A stretch of DNA of 44,177 nucleotides from Batkoa obscura (GCA_030770535.1 JASVEC010000134.1:1-44177); one strand, 5' to 3'; numbered from the stretch's first letter, positions 21,408-32,493 are shown. Made by a program: numbers and translations. Notes: generated from the letters alone by a model not told the origin.

Positions 21408-23447
21408 ATGTGGAATCTATTAAACCTTGGAAGTGGTGATAGTTTAGAAAAAACAAAGCAAGAATTGTGCGAGGAGCAAGAAAAGAACCATGAATTAACC
21501 GAAAGGATCACAGAGCTAGAAGGGAAGCTAGAGGAGTCATCACTAAAATTAACCACTTCAAAAAAAGAAACTGAAGATTTTAAATCCAAGTTTGAAGCCG
21601 AAAAAAGCAAGTGTATTAAGTTAACGGAAGTGGGAGAAGCTAAAGATAGTATGATCATTGGACTAAGGAGTGAGATTGAGGGCTTGAGGAGGGTAAAGAA
21701 TGCCTATTTTAATACGGAAAAGGAATTGGATTTGGTAGCGAAAAAGTTATTAAATTGTATTAAAGAAAAAAAGAAAGAATGGGATATGCTAAAGGGAAAA
21801 TTGAGTAAGTAGATTGTATTAAAATATGATGAGTATTAGAATTTAATATTATCTAGATCAAGTACCTAATTTACAAGAGGATGTTAAGCTAACTTTAGAA
21901 AAGATACAAGCTTCAACAATAGAGATTGAAGATGAATTGAAGTTTAAGTTACAGCAGTTTCATGAAGTACAAAGGAAAAGTCTAAATAAATTACAACAGT
22001 TTGCTGAAAGCTCGGAATTAGCTGTTAGAAAAGTAAACAGAATTATTTTTATTAAATTTAAATTAAATTACATGGATTAGGAACAACAAGAAATTACTGA
22101 AAAACTTAATATTGAGGCTGAAAAACTTAATAAAGAAGTAGAACAATTTATACTGAATGTAAATAAACAAGGGAAGAGAAGATCAAGAAAGTAAAAGAAC
22201 ACATTGAAACATCACAAAGTGGAAGCATTGTTTTTATCAATGAGAAGCTGGGAGAATTGGTAGAGTTAAGGTGTCAGAATGCAAAGGAAAGAACAGATGC
22301 TAAACAAAGGGTAAGTTGATTTAATTTTATATTATAAGTAAATGAATGGTTTAAAAATTTTATTATAGATAGCCAGCCAAAAAGAAATTTTTGAAAAATT
22401 TATAAAAGAAGCCGAGATTGAAAGCAGCACTTTAATTCAAAAACATCAAAAAGAATTGAATGATAATAAACAAAAAATTATTGATGAATACCAAGTGGAA
22501 ATTCAAGAGCTTAAAAATCAAATTAAAAGTTTACAGGAAGTACTACAAGAGTATGAGACTAAAGAGCCACAATTGATGAATAGGATCAAAGAAAGTATAT
22601 TACAACAGTTGAATGAATTTTCGCAGGAGAATAACAAATTAAAAACGGCGAGTTCAAAAGTAAATAATTTTATTGAAGCTTGGACATTGAATAAAATTGA
22701 AAAAGGGAAAGAATATGAGGTTAATTTTAATGAATTGAAAGAAAATATGAATAAAATTAATGAATATAAAGTACAAATGTTTCAAGATTTAAGTGATAGT
22801 AGTAATGAAACATTAGATAAAGCAATTCAACTTCAAGAGTTTTATGGTGAACAATTATTGGGAACTCATTTAGACGAAGAAAAAACCAGATTAGAATTAT
22901 TGCAAAGTAAAATCATAAAGAATCAAAAGATCGGGATGGAAACCTTCCGACAATATGAACAATCAGATAAAGAAAATACTCAAGAATTAGAAAAAAATTT
23001 AATAATTTGAATGAAATGGTAAAAAAAGTACTAAATAATACTAAAAAGGACATGAATGAGCAACTGAATCATACCTTAAAATTAAGCATCGAATTAAAAA
23101 AGGAATTAAGTGAAATTAATTTGGCAGTAAAAGATCAACTTGAAGTATTTAACAAAGATAAAAAACAGTTAATAAATTTAATGAATCAAAATTTAAATCA
23201 TCCATTAAATGATCAACAATTTTTGCAGTTATTGGATATAAAGGAAAACAACTATCCTACTTCTTGGCCAAGAACAGATGAGGAGAGAATATTACAGAGT
23301 ATTAATGCAAAGAGGGAAATGGAACAAGTTAATGATAGAGAGATAGAAAATAATTTATCTAGTGGTGGTGCTGGTGTGGAATTTTTATCCGAAATTAAAA
23401 GACCGAGGTTTCAAGAGGTTGAAGAGAAAGGAAAGGATAGGTCATGA
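21408..23447 (+). CDS. Kinesin-5-like coiled-coil stalk and tail without a motor domain
   Basis: Four exons: 21408-21804, 21857-22032, 22081-22310 and 22369-23447, with GT...AG introns of 48-58 nt. The product is about 627 residues of nearly continuous coiled coil starting MWNLLNLGSGDSLEKTKQEL. Near the end, NYPTSWPRTDEERILQSI resembles the conserved kinesin-5 (BimC/Eg5) tail block of the YP..LPRTEPRE type. The Thr-Pro Cdk1 site usually just before it is not seen. Kinesin-5 proteins crosslink spindle microtubules; the motor expected at the N terminus is absent here and upstream. The frame breaks twice, each as if one base were missing: in exon 3 near 22165-22185, and at the A7 run 22991-22997. 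Between the breaks the frame stays open, so sequence error is plausible; otherwise it is a pseudogene. The kinesin-5 assignment rests mainly on the tail block and is moderate. Confidence 0.55.
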
Positions 23448-23682
23448 TAAAGACTATGAAATTGAGCTATTGAAGTAGGGTTTGTTTTATTTTTATATCA
23501 TTTTTTACAAATAAAAAGCAATAAAAAATAGCATTTTGATAAATCAATAATTTTAAAGATATAATAATAGCAATAATTGAGCTAATTTTGTTTGAAAAAT
23601 CTTGAAAGGCATAAAGCCCCAGTTGTTTTATTGTTGCATTTATCTTATATACAAAAAAAAAATAAAAAATAGAACAAAGTTT

Positions 23683-26044
23683 TTAATTTAACTTTGCTTT
23701 CTTATCTTGAGGTTGTAATTTTTCCTCTAATAAATCAGAATATGCATTTAAAACTGAAGTAGTTAATTCATGCATCGATTGATCATTAAAGACTAAAAGT
23801 ATATCTTCAACCGTTTTTATGAAAGAAGATTCTTCCATTTCTTGGCCTAATTTCTAATACAAAGGAAACAGTGAGTTAGTTTAATGATTATATATATGAT
23901 AGTTCTATTATCTCTTACAGGATAATAATGGAATACAGAAATAAAGTATTGTAAGCCTAATTCAATCATAGCATAATCTTTACTTTTTAAAAATTCCATA
24001 AAACCTAAAATAAAGTCAAGGCATTATTATTACTATTATTGCATATTATTTAATATTTACCCGATCTTAAACTAGTTAACAATTCTTTTGGAAAACTTTG
24101 ACCTTCTTTAGCCAAACAATTAAGTACACTATAGCCTCCCTACAAATAAAAGTAAACATAATATTTCTATTAATATCAGCTTTGAAATTACTTCTTTACG
24201 AATATCAAAATTATCTTCATTAATAATACCAATAATCGAATTTAAAATTCCATCTTTCATTAATAATTGTACATTCTTGGAAGATCTGTCAAATTAATAA
24301 TATATAAATTAGTATATGCAATAAACATTAATTATAAAACTTACCCAGAGGTAAGGTTTGATAATACCCAAAGAGCCTCTTTTTTAATGACTCTACGATA
24401 AAAAATAATTAATATCATAGAAACAATGAAAATAATTTGAGTTACCTATCACATGCTTGTAAGAATTTTTTTAATGCTTTTAAAAACATACCATTCTCTA
24501 AGAAATAAGTAGCATTGGTTTGATTTTGACTAATAAGATTGCCAATAATACGTATCAATGGCAACGCTTCTTTATTACGATAATATAAGGGCAACATATG
24601 ATCTACCTTAAAATAATAATAGATTATTAGTTAATCTATTGTTATTTATTTATTTGTCTTTATTTATTTGTCTTTATTTATTTGTCTTTATTCGTGCTTG
24701 TTGTTATTATCTTACCATGATTTCCTTCAACTTAAATTCATCCAATAAAGTATCGATTTCATCCAATTCGGCACTTAAATAAGCTAATACCCAATATAAT
24801 TCATAAAAAGCTTCTACTTTCTAAATAAAACACATCATTATTAGTAATGTATAACAAATAACAAAACTCATATTTACTTTATCATCCATTAAATTATTAC
24901 ATAAAAATTCAACTACACCTTCTTGATAAATTTCTTTAGCAAACGAATCTGGCATACGACATAATGAAGATAATGCAAAGCAAGTATTTTTCAATAATTC
25001 AATATCCACTTCCTAAAAATAGCAAAATTAACTCTTAATAAACTCTCTTATAGAACTTTACTTACCTTATTATTCAACAACTTCACCAAATCTGGAATAG
25101 TCTTCGTTTCCCCAATAGCTTTTCTAAATTCACTACCATCATTCGCCATATTACCTAAGGCCCAACAGGTCATTGTTTGTACTTCCTATTATAATTAATA
25201 GATCTTTATTAATCTTTAACCTATGAAAAAAGATAATTTTTAAATTACCACTTTTTCATTGGTTAAAAGAACTTTTAATAAAGGTACCAAAGGTAACAAT
25301 TTAAAACACAAATCTGGCGAACCAGCAGCAATGTCTAAATTGTATAATATTGGCTGTTAGAATAGAGTTACCATGAGTTTAAAAGAATAAAATTACTAGT
25401 TACACAACATAAAGCTTGATATAACTCATCGTTATCGGTAGAAGTTAAGAAGTTCTAAATAAAATTTGTAATTAGGTTCATTCGTTACAAAACAAAGTAA
25501 GATTTACTTTAAGATAATCTACAAATTCACCCTCTAACACAAATTCCTTCAGTGATGTAGAAGGTTCAATTAAAAAATGAGACAATTGTTGTAACGCACT
25601 TAAACGATTGGGCTTTTTATCACTCTAAAATAACAACAATAGTGTTAATGCTTCAGTCTTTTTTTATTTTAGTATGAATTACCTTCAACATATTCGTCAT
25701 TGAACGAACTTTTGAAGAAGGGAATACAAATTCAGGATCCGTTTCTAAAAAAAAAAATTAATATTGCTATCTATAAGTCAATAAAATGCTATTTTTACCC
25801 GCTCCATCATCATTTAACTCTTTATTTAATCTTTGAATTTTTTACTTTGCCCCTTATGTCCTAAACGTAAATTTTTAATCTCTCTACCATGAGCAAGCAT
25901 ACGATTGTTAACAGCAATTGGTGAACCAGGTAATGTATCTACATTATAACTTTCTTTCAAACCTTCTGTCTTGGGATCTAGTAAGATAGGTTTTTTATCA
26001 ACATCATTTGCCACAGTTTCTGTTTTCTTTGTTTCGGTTGGCAT
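23683..26044 (-). CDS. Divergent importin-alpha-like armadillo-repeat protein, 14 exons
   Basis: Exons from the 5' end: 26044-25799, 25744-25683, 25624-25508, 25454-25404, 25353-25249, 25185-25066, 25012-24878, 24820-24716, 24606-24446, 24392-24345, 24285-24192, 24139-24061, 24004-23919 and 23853-23683. All junctions keep phase with GT...AG introns. The product is about 526 residues, the importin-alpha length. A basic stretch at about 53-75 (HGREIKNLRLGHKGQSKK) sits where the importin-beta-binding region lies. Armadillo helices follow, with W...N-type motifs: TCWALGNMAND and ALWVLSNLTSG; LYWVLAYLSAE lacks the Asn. Importin-alpha proteins carry nuclear-localisation cargo to the pore. The sparse W...N ladder makes this a divergent member, perhaps TMCO6-like or a specialised paralogue. 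Exon 1 has one apparent frame break at the T6 run 25838-25843 (A6 on the coding strand). One more A would join SKK to IQRLNKELNDDGAE, so a sequence error is likely. Confidence 0.75.
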
Positions 26045-27225
26045 CTCTTTTAATTTTAAAAATTGACTAAATTAATTTTGAAATAGTGACTGTAGTTTAT
26101 TTATAAATTGATAGTTGACGTCATGAAATGGATTAAGGATGTCATGCTTATTAAATATAACCAATTAAATTCATTCAAGAAGATTTGAGATGGCTTTGAG
26201 TTTGAAGTTGGTCAAAATGAATAGAATTGTTTAATAAAGATATTTGTTTTAAAATATTGGGTTTCAAATGAAAGAAAATAAAAATTCGAATAAAAATTTC
26301 AGTTTTAACAACTATTCGTTGCAAAATTTCAACTGTTTTTATTTTATTTTTAATATTAAATTTAATAGTAAAGTATGTTTTTTTATTCAAAGATCCAGTA
26401 TAATTTTTTGAGTTTTGGGCTGCTTGAAAATAGAAAATGACGATAAGTAGACATACTTATACAATTTTAAGTATTCAATAATAGTATTTATGATGATTTA
26501 TTATTTTTAAATTCATAAAAGTGTACACAAAGTTTTAAAGCTTTTAACTACTAGCACTCTTTATTTATATCATTAATATGAACTAAACTAAAAAACAGAT
26601 TAACTATATATATTAATTTTAACAACGTTGGATAGAATATTTAATTTAATTTCATTAAATTTAATTTTATTCAATTTCTTTCGGTGAAATTAAAAATTTA
26701 ATTCAAATGCCTCCTTTTTTTATACTTATTGAGTTTATTATTTTATAGTAAAGAGAAGTGATATTTTTATTTCTTATATGTAAAAATACTAAAAATAATT
26801 AAAAGCCTCATAAAAGTATAATATTATATATAAATGTATGATTTGATAAATAATTTATTATCAACAATCGATTTTTTTTAAAAATAATGAAAAGGTGTGA
26901 GAAGAGATTTTAAATTTCCCCTTTTTTATGTAACTAAAAAATCCATAAATTGCTAAAAAAAGTTAATAAAAAGTACTAAAAATTGAAATTATTTTGAAAA
27001 AACACACTATCATAAACCAATCAATTCACTTGTCCCTGACTCCTTTTATTTTCCTTTTAAAAAAAGGATAATGTCTATTTATCATTTTAGTTTTAATGAC
27101 ATACTTAACAAAATGTATATAAACTATTGAATTTACAATTATTCATAAATTCTTTTTTATTTCATTTTTTTACATAAAAAATAACACTAAATAATTTCCT
27201 CCAATATAATTAAAATAAAAAAAGA
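26045..27225. other. Divergent promoter region between the importin-like gene and receptor E
   Basis: No coding frame is supported. TATATAAA at 27116-27123, about 100 nt before the receptor start, is a candidate TATA box. Confidence 0.45.
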
Positions 27226-28524
27226 ATGTCAGAAGATCCTACTTTAACACGATACCCTTTCCATCCTTCAGATTACACTTTGCGATTAGATGATATGTTA
27301 GCCGATGCTGATTATTTAAAATATATAGGAGGTTGGTGGTCTTTTTTAAGCGGCCTATTAGCTTTATTTTTTAATGGACTTGTATTACGGCTGGTATTAA
27401 AAAGATTAAAAAGTCATTACAATATTGACATGATGTTAGTAAGTGTAGTCTTATCTATTGATTTGTTATATTGTGGAGTAGTTATAGTTAATCAAATATT
27501 AATGGTAGCTACAAGTTATAATATTTATTATTCTAATGTTTGGGTACAAATATCTGGTTTTTTAATTCCTTTTTTAATTCTAATATCGCTTTATATGGTA
27601 GCTATTTTATCTTTTGAACGCTATATGTTTACTGTTAAAGGTATTAAATGGACTCCATGGTCTTATTATTCATTAGCTGTTGGTTATGTTAGTCCACCTT
27701 TAATTTTAGGTCTAGTGGGCGCAGCTACTTCTCAATTTATGCCAATGCCTTCTTGTGTTTATTCTTTAGTTTTAATTGATCAATCCTCATTTGGTGCTAT
27801 TTATATTGGATTTTTTACAATTCAATCTATTATGGCAGGTTTAGTATTTAACTCTTCTTATCTTTCTATTTTAATGCATCATCGTAAATTATTATTAAAT
27901 CCTACTTCAGAATATAATGAAAATGAAATCAAAACTAAAGTTAAAACTACAAATGGAAACAATGATGTATTAAGTCTACCAGCTATGTTACAACAACCTG
28001 TACCAAGTTCCTTTAAATTAAGAGAAGCAAAGAAATCAAAACAATTAGCTAATACGCTACTTTATAAAACTTTTTTAACAATGATTGTTTATAATTTAAT
28101 TTGTTTTCCAGAAATTTTAGCATTGGCCTATGAATTAGTTTCTTTGAATCCACGTAATGTAGTTTGGGACTTCGTTGTTGTAATTACTATTTCCAATCAT
28201 GCTTTAATCTCTCCTTTGGTCGTATTGTTTTTACATCAACCTACTAATGATGATTGGCAAATCTATCGAGCTGAATTAGTTAATAGTTTTTTATCATTTT
28301 TGGGTTCTAAAAGAAGAGTTGATAATCGAAATAGACCTAGTTATGAAGATAATGATCAATCTATGTTTGGTAAAAGCAAAAGTAAACAAAACACAGTAGA
28401 TTTAGATACATTATCGGACTTTGTTACTAATCATTCTCAAGATCCTATCTTAGATAGTGCAAGTAGTCATATTGAACCATATTCAAAATATTCAAAGGAA
28501 GAAGCTATCGTTTATCAAGCTTAA
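27226..28524 (+). CDS. Rhodopsin-like (class A) G-protein-coupled receptor E
   Basis: An intact 432-residue, intronless seven-helix receptor. Class A landmarks are N50 in TM1 (FFNGLVL), D79 in TM2 (LSIDLLYC), an E-R-Y triplet at 131-133 closing TM3 (ILSFERY), and a Pro in TM6 (LICFPEIL). TM7 has SPLVVLF (329-335) where NPxxY is usual, followed by HQP (337-339), the same HQP seen at the end of TM7 in array receptor B. Loop 3 (about 218-275) is basic and moderately long. The tail from 340 is hydrophilic and rich in Ser, Asp and Lys, suited to phosphorylation. There is no signal peptide. It is clearly a different subfamily from the array at 7-15.7 kb. The ligand is unknown. Confidence in the class A fold is high. 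Confidence 0.88.
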   Translation: MSEDPTLTRYPFHPSDYTLRLDDMLADADYLKYIGGWWSFLSGLLALFFNGLVLRLVLKRLKSHYNIDMMLVSVVLSIDLLYCGVVIVNQILMVATSYNIYYSNVWVQISGFLIPFLILISLYMVAILSFERYMFTVKGIKWTPWSYYSLAVGYVSPPLILGLVGAATSQFMPMPSCVYSLVLIDQSSFGAIYIGFFTIQSIMAGLVFNSSYLSILMHHRKLLLNPTSEYNENEIKTKVKTTNGNNDVLSLPAMLQQPVPSSFKLREAKKSKQLANTLLYKTFLTMIVYNLICFPEILALAYELVSLNPRNVVWDFVVVITISNHALISPLVVLFLHQPTNDDWQIYRAELVNSFLSFLGSKRRVDNRNRPSYEDNDQSMFGKSKSKQNTVDLDTLSDFVTNHSQDPILDSASSHIEPYSKYSKEEAIVYQA

Positions 28525-28864
28525 ATAAATTTACTATTATTTTTTATCATATCAATATTTCTTATTTTTAATCTTAGATTTAAGTTACTTCAATTAATGA
28601 ACCAAGATCTTTTTGTAAATTTAATATATTCTAAAATCTGTATTAGATGTATTAATAATAGATTATTATTTGACATAATAAGTTCAAACATAAGATTATA
28701 ATACAATAAAATAAAGATAAAGTATATAAAAAATATGATATACAATCAACTTTATAAAAAGCTAAAAAAGTTCTAGATAAAAACTGACAATTTTACAAAT
28801 CTACAAAACATGCTGTATAACTAAATTAAACATAATAACTATAATATAATTACTCCTTATAATA
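28525..28864. other. 3' flank of receptor E
   Basis: A+T-rich, nothing recognisable. Confidence 0.4.
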
Positions 28865-28965
28865 TGGGGATGTATTTTTGTATTTGAGAATTTTACTAAC
28901 AAATTTTCCATTTAAATAGCGCTTAAAAGATGGAAAAAATAATGAAGCCAAAAAAAACATCCGCA
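28865..28965 (+). mobile_element. GGGGATGT-family MITE, copy 9
   Basis: Complete with core TTTAAATAGCGCTTAAAAGA. TA on both sides. Confidence 0.9.
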
Positions 28966-29161
28966 TATTTTATTCAACAATAAAACGATCTGTTGCTATT
29001 TGGAAGTAATCCTCTATATAATCAAAAATTAGATGGTAGTAAAAAGCATAACAATGTTAAGTTAAAGCAAGCAAAAGAGCATAGTTTTTTCTTTTACTTT
29101 CACTTTATAAACATGCAAAGGTTAGTCCTTAAATTTTCAGGACATTTGTATTGACACTATA

Positions 29162-29258
29162 TGGGGATGTTTTTTGGTTTCATCACTTTTTCCATTTTTT
29201 AAGCGCTATTTAAATGGAAAATTTGTTGGTAAAATTTTAAATGAAAAAATACATCCCC
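29162..29258 (-). mobile_element. GGGGATGT-family MITE, copy 10, interrupted at its right end
   Basis: TA precedes it. The right end reads ACATCCCC and is at once followed by the LTR-like repeat at 29259. After that repeat come CTCC and then ATATT, as though the repeat had inserted within the final CCCC. Confidence 0.88.
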
Positions 29259-29719
29259 TGTGAAATATCGCTTTGTCAGTTCCATGGTTAATTATAGTAT
29301 AATAATCCCCTAAGCTGTTGTGTTCTCGAGTTCAGAGAAAATCAACCCCATGTTCTTAGTTTGATTTATTATAAGAATTTCTAGCTTCATCCCAAATATT
29401 ATCTTCTCATTTTGATATTTATACTTTTCAGAGTATAAAAGAGTTTACAGAGTATAGTAGTTCGAGGCTTTTTAACTGAATTATTCCCTGATATCTCGAA
29501 CATTTAATAAAGCCACTAAGTTTTCTTAATAGTATTTTACGTAGATTTTACATTAGTATTGTCTATTCTACTTGTCTTATATAGCATGTAACCTATTACA
29601 TGCTATTCCTCATAATACAAGTCTATCTTAGTCACATAAACTAAGACCTTTCGACTTACAGTATATTCAACCAACAAATAGCTATTTTTAACTCCAATCA
29701 CTGAATACCAGATTTCACA
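29259..29719 (+). repeat. ~462-bp LTR-like repeat, copy 1
   Basis: Runs from TGTGAAATATCGCTTTGTC to GATTTCACA, so it has TG...CA ends and an 8-bp terminal inverted repeat TGTGAAAT/ATTTCACA. It holds a TATAAAAG box in the middle and a hairpin TAGCATGTAA-CCTA-TTACATGCTA. It has no coding frame. A solo LTR of an old retroelement is the likeliest reading; a long non-autonomous DNA element is the alternative. Flanks CCCC and CTCC may be a 4-bp target duplication. It appears complete. Confidence 0.75.
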
Positions 29720-29885
29720 CTCCATATTTATTTCAAAAAAGTAGTCGTTATTGAATTATAAATTATATAAATTATTTTATGTTTCGGTTTGTATATTAAA
29801 TATAAGCCAGCTAAAAAAATATAAAATACTTTATTTTATTTTACATTAAGCACGTATAATCAAACTTTAATTATATGTTATGATT

Positions 29886-29985
29886 TGGGGATGTATTTTT
29901 GTATTTAACAATTTTATTAACACCTTTTCCGCCCAAATAGTGCTTGAAAGATGGAAAAATTAATGAAGCCAAAAAAACATCTCCA
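29886..29985 (+). mobile_element. GGGGATGT-family MITE, copy 11
   Basis: Both ends and the core are recognisable. It is flanked by TT on both sides rather than TA. Confidence 0.88.
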
Positions 29986-30047
29986 TTTGCTAGTTTTATA
30001 TTAATATACCAACTTTTTAAATTACAGTACCGTTAACATACAGCATA

Positions 30048-30144
30048 TGAGGTTTTTTTTTTGATTTCACTTTTTCCATTTTTCGAGTGCTATTTGAGCA
30101 GAAAGATTGTTAGTAGAATTCTTAAACAAAAAAATACATCCCCG
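30048..30144 (-). mobile_element. GGGGATGT-family MITE, copy 12
   Basis: The left end is diverged (TGAGGTTTTTT) and the right end is ACATCCCCG. TA on both sides. Confidence 0.85.
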
Positions 30145-30723
30145 TATAATTATATATTTCAAAAAATCTAGTTTTAAAAAGATAAAAGGAACTTAAATAA
30201 CTAAAAATAAATTTAATGATCAGTTAATTTAAATATAGGTAAAAATCAATATTAAATTTAAAAGCTTGGTTAAAGTTAATAATAAAATTTTCTAAGTCAT
30301 ATTTTATTCTCATTTTTTATATAACAAAATTATAAAACGACCATTAATAAAATGGATAAAAAAGATGCTTTAATGTAAATTATTTTAGGCAAAAAGCAAA
30401 GAATTTTATAGCATTTAATGCTCAATTTGCACTTTTTACTAAAAATTAAGTCAGATAGGATTCAAATCAAGCTTTTAAGCTAACTTGTATAAATTAGTTT
30501 TAAAAAAGCACTTAAAAATAGCAACAAGTCTAAAGCTCCTTTTAATTTCAAAAATTTTATTATAGTAAAACAATGTTTAATAGTATTAATGACTAGAACT
30601 TATATATAAAAAACCAAAAATCATTACTAATTTAATTACATTAATTAATGCAATAAATAACAAAATTATATTTTAGCATTTTTTAAAATTTTAATAAATA
30701 TAATTTTAAGCAAAAAGATAACA
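30145..30723. other. Spacer between MITE copies 12 and 13
   Basis: No coding frame is supported and no repeat is recognised. Confidence 0.4.
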
Positions 30724-30823
30724 TGGGGGTGTATTTTTGTATTTAAGAATTTTACTACCAATTTTTCCGCTCAAATAGTGCTTGAAAGATGGAAAAAGTG
30801 ATGAAGCCAAAAAAACATCACCA
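30724..30823 (+). mobile_element. GGGGATGT-family MITE, copy 13
   Basis: TGGGGGTGTATTTTTGT left end, core TCAAATAGTGCTTGAAAGAT, right end ACATCACCA followed by TA. Confidence 0.88.
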
Positions 30824-30892
30824 TATATAGTTTTTTTAATAAGTATAATGAATATTAATATTTTTTGTAAATTTAATTTATTAATTATAAAC

Positions 30893-31355
30893 TGTGAAAT
30901 CTGGTACTTCTTAGTGGTTGGAGTTAAAAACAGTTTTTGGTTGATTAACTAGTTGTAAGTCAAAAGGTCTTAGTTTATGTGACTAAGATAGACTTGTATT
31001 ATGAGGAATAGCATGTAATAGGTTACATGCTATATAAGACAAGTAGAATAGACAATACTAATGTAAAATCTACGTAAAATACTATTAAGAAAACTTAGTG
31101 GCTTTATTAAATGTTCGAGATATCAGGGAATAATTCAGTTAAAAAGCCTCGAACTACTATACTCTGTAAACTCTTTTATACTCTGAAAAGTATAAATATC
31201 AAAATGAGAAGATAATATTTGGGATGAAGCTAGAAATTCTTATAATAAATCAAACTAAGAACATGGGGTTGATTTTCTCTGAACTCGAGAACACAACAGC
31301 TTAGGGGATTATTATACTATAATTAACCATGGAACTGACAAAGCGATATTTCACA
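30893..31355 (-). repeat. ~462-bp LTR-like repeat, copy 2
   Basis: The reverse complement of copy 1 over most of its length, apparently identical from the TGTGAAATATCG end through the TATA box and central hairpin. It switches to a different version in the last ~80 bp (its 30893 side). TG...CA ends are intact. No coding frame. No clear target duplication. Confidence 0.75.
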
Positions 31356-31484
31356 AAATCTAATCTAAATCATTGTTATATTTCATAAGAAAATTACAGA
31401 TATCCTCTTCTACTTAAAATCCTATCTAGAGATGTTTAAATTAATCTAAATTTCAAATTCTTAAATTTTTAAGTTTTTGATATA

Positions 31485-31584
31485 TGAGGCTGTTTTTTTG
31501 GTTTCATAACTTTTTACATTTTTTAAGTACTATTGGAGTGAAAATTTTTTTAGTAAAATTATTAAGCAAAAAAACACATCCCCA
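31485..31584 (-). mobile_element. GGGGATGT-family MITE, copy 14
   Basis: The right end ACATCCCCA is intact and the left is diverged. TA on both sides. Confidence 0.85.
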
Positions 31585-31800
31585 TATAACTAGATAAATT
31601 TAAAAAAGCTTAAGCTGAATAAAAATCAATAAATAGCATCATCATCAATTATAGTTTTAATACGTATTTTCGATAAATGTAAAGGTTTTGGATTTAATAT
31701 AAATGAAAACAAATATCATTATTTAAAAACAATTAATAATAACAGAATATTAATACTTTAACCTGTTATTAAGAACATAAAAAACCCTCCAGTTATCGTA

Positions 31801-31898
31801 TGAAGGCGTTTTCAACTTCATCACTTTTTCTATCTTTCAAGCACTATTTGAGTGGAAAGATTGTTAATAAGATTTTTAAACGCAAAAATACATCCCAA
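31801..31898 (-). mobile_element. GGGGATGT-family MITE, copy 15
   Basis: A diverged copy with core TTTCAAGCACTATTTGAGTGG. TA lies on the left. Confidence 0.82.
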
Positions 31899-32255
31899 AT
31901 ATTTTAATAATTTAAAAGGTAAAACAGTAGTTAGGTCAATACTATATATATACCAACTGATTTTAAAAATACAGCAAGAGAAGCAGATTTATGTAATATA
32001 CATACTCAGCATGTAATTAAAAAAAATCGTTTAAAAAAATACAACAATAAAAAATGAAGCAGAGATAAAAAACTTTTTTGATAAAAAAAGTTATAGATTA
32101 CATAAATTTTATATTGATACTTAAAAAAGCATGTTTAATAAAGTTATTAAAAAATCAAGTAATAAAAGTTACATAACAATTTTAAGTTAGATAAAATATA
32201 AACATAAATACAAAATCAGATTTAATAAAGTTAGACTATTATAATAAACAAGTTA
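31899..32255. other. Spacer between MITE copies 15 and 16
   Basis: A+T-rich, nothing recognisable. Confidence 0.4.
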
Positions 32256-32355
32256 TGGAGATGTGTTTTTGTATTTGAGAATTTTACTAACAAATTTTCC
32301 ATTTAAATAGCGCTTAAAAGATGGAAAAAATAACGAAGCCAAAAAAACATCCCCT
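32256..32355 (+). mobile_element. GGGGATGT-family MITE, copy 16
   Basis: Complete with core TTTAAATAGCGCTTAAAAGA, close in sequence to copy 9. TA on both sides. Confidence 0.9.
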
Positions 32356-32392
32356 TATACCAGTGTTAAAGTTTGGTTTTGTATTCAAAAAA

Positions 32393-32493
32393 TGGGGATG
32401 TATTTTTGTGTTTAAGGATTTTACTAATAATTTTTCTGCTCAAATGGTGCTTAAAAGGTGGAAAAAGTAAGGAAACCAAAAAAAACATCCCCA
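32393..32493 (+). mobile_element. GGGGATGT-family MITE, copy 17
   Basis: Both termini are intact (TGGGGATGT, ACATCCCCA) but flanked by AA on each side, not TA. It lies 37 bp after copy 16. Confidence 0.9.

Noticed and set aside
22156-22184. A possible 29-nt GT...AG intron that would remove the exon 3 frame break in the kinesin-tail gene
   Set aside because: It is far shorter than the other introns here (about 43-58 nt). One missing base restores the same frame with a plausible coiled coil.
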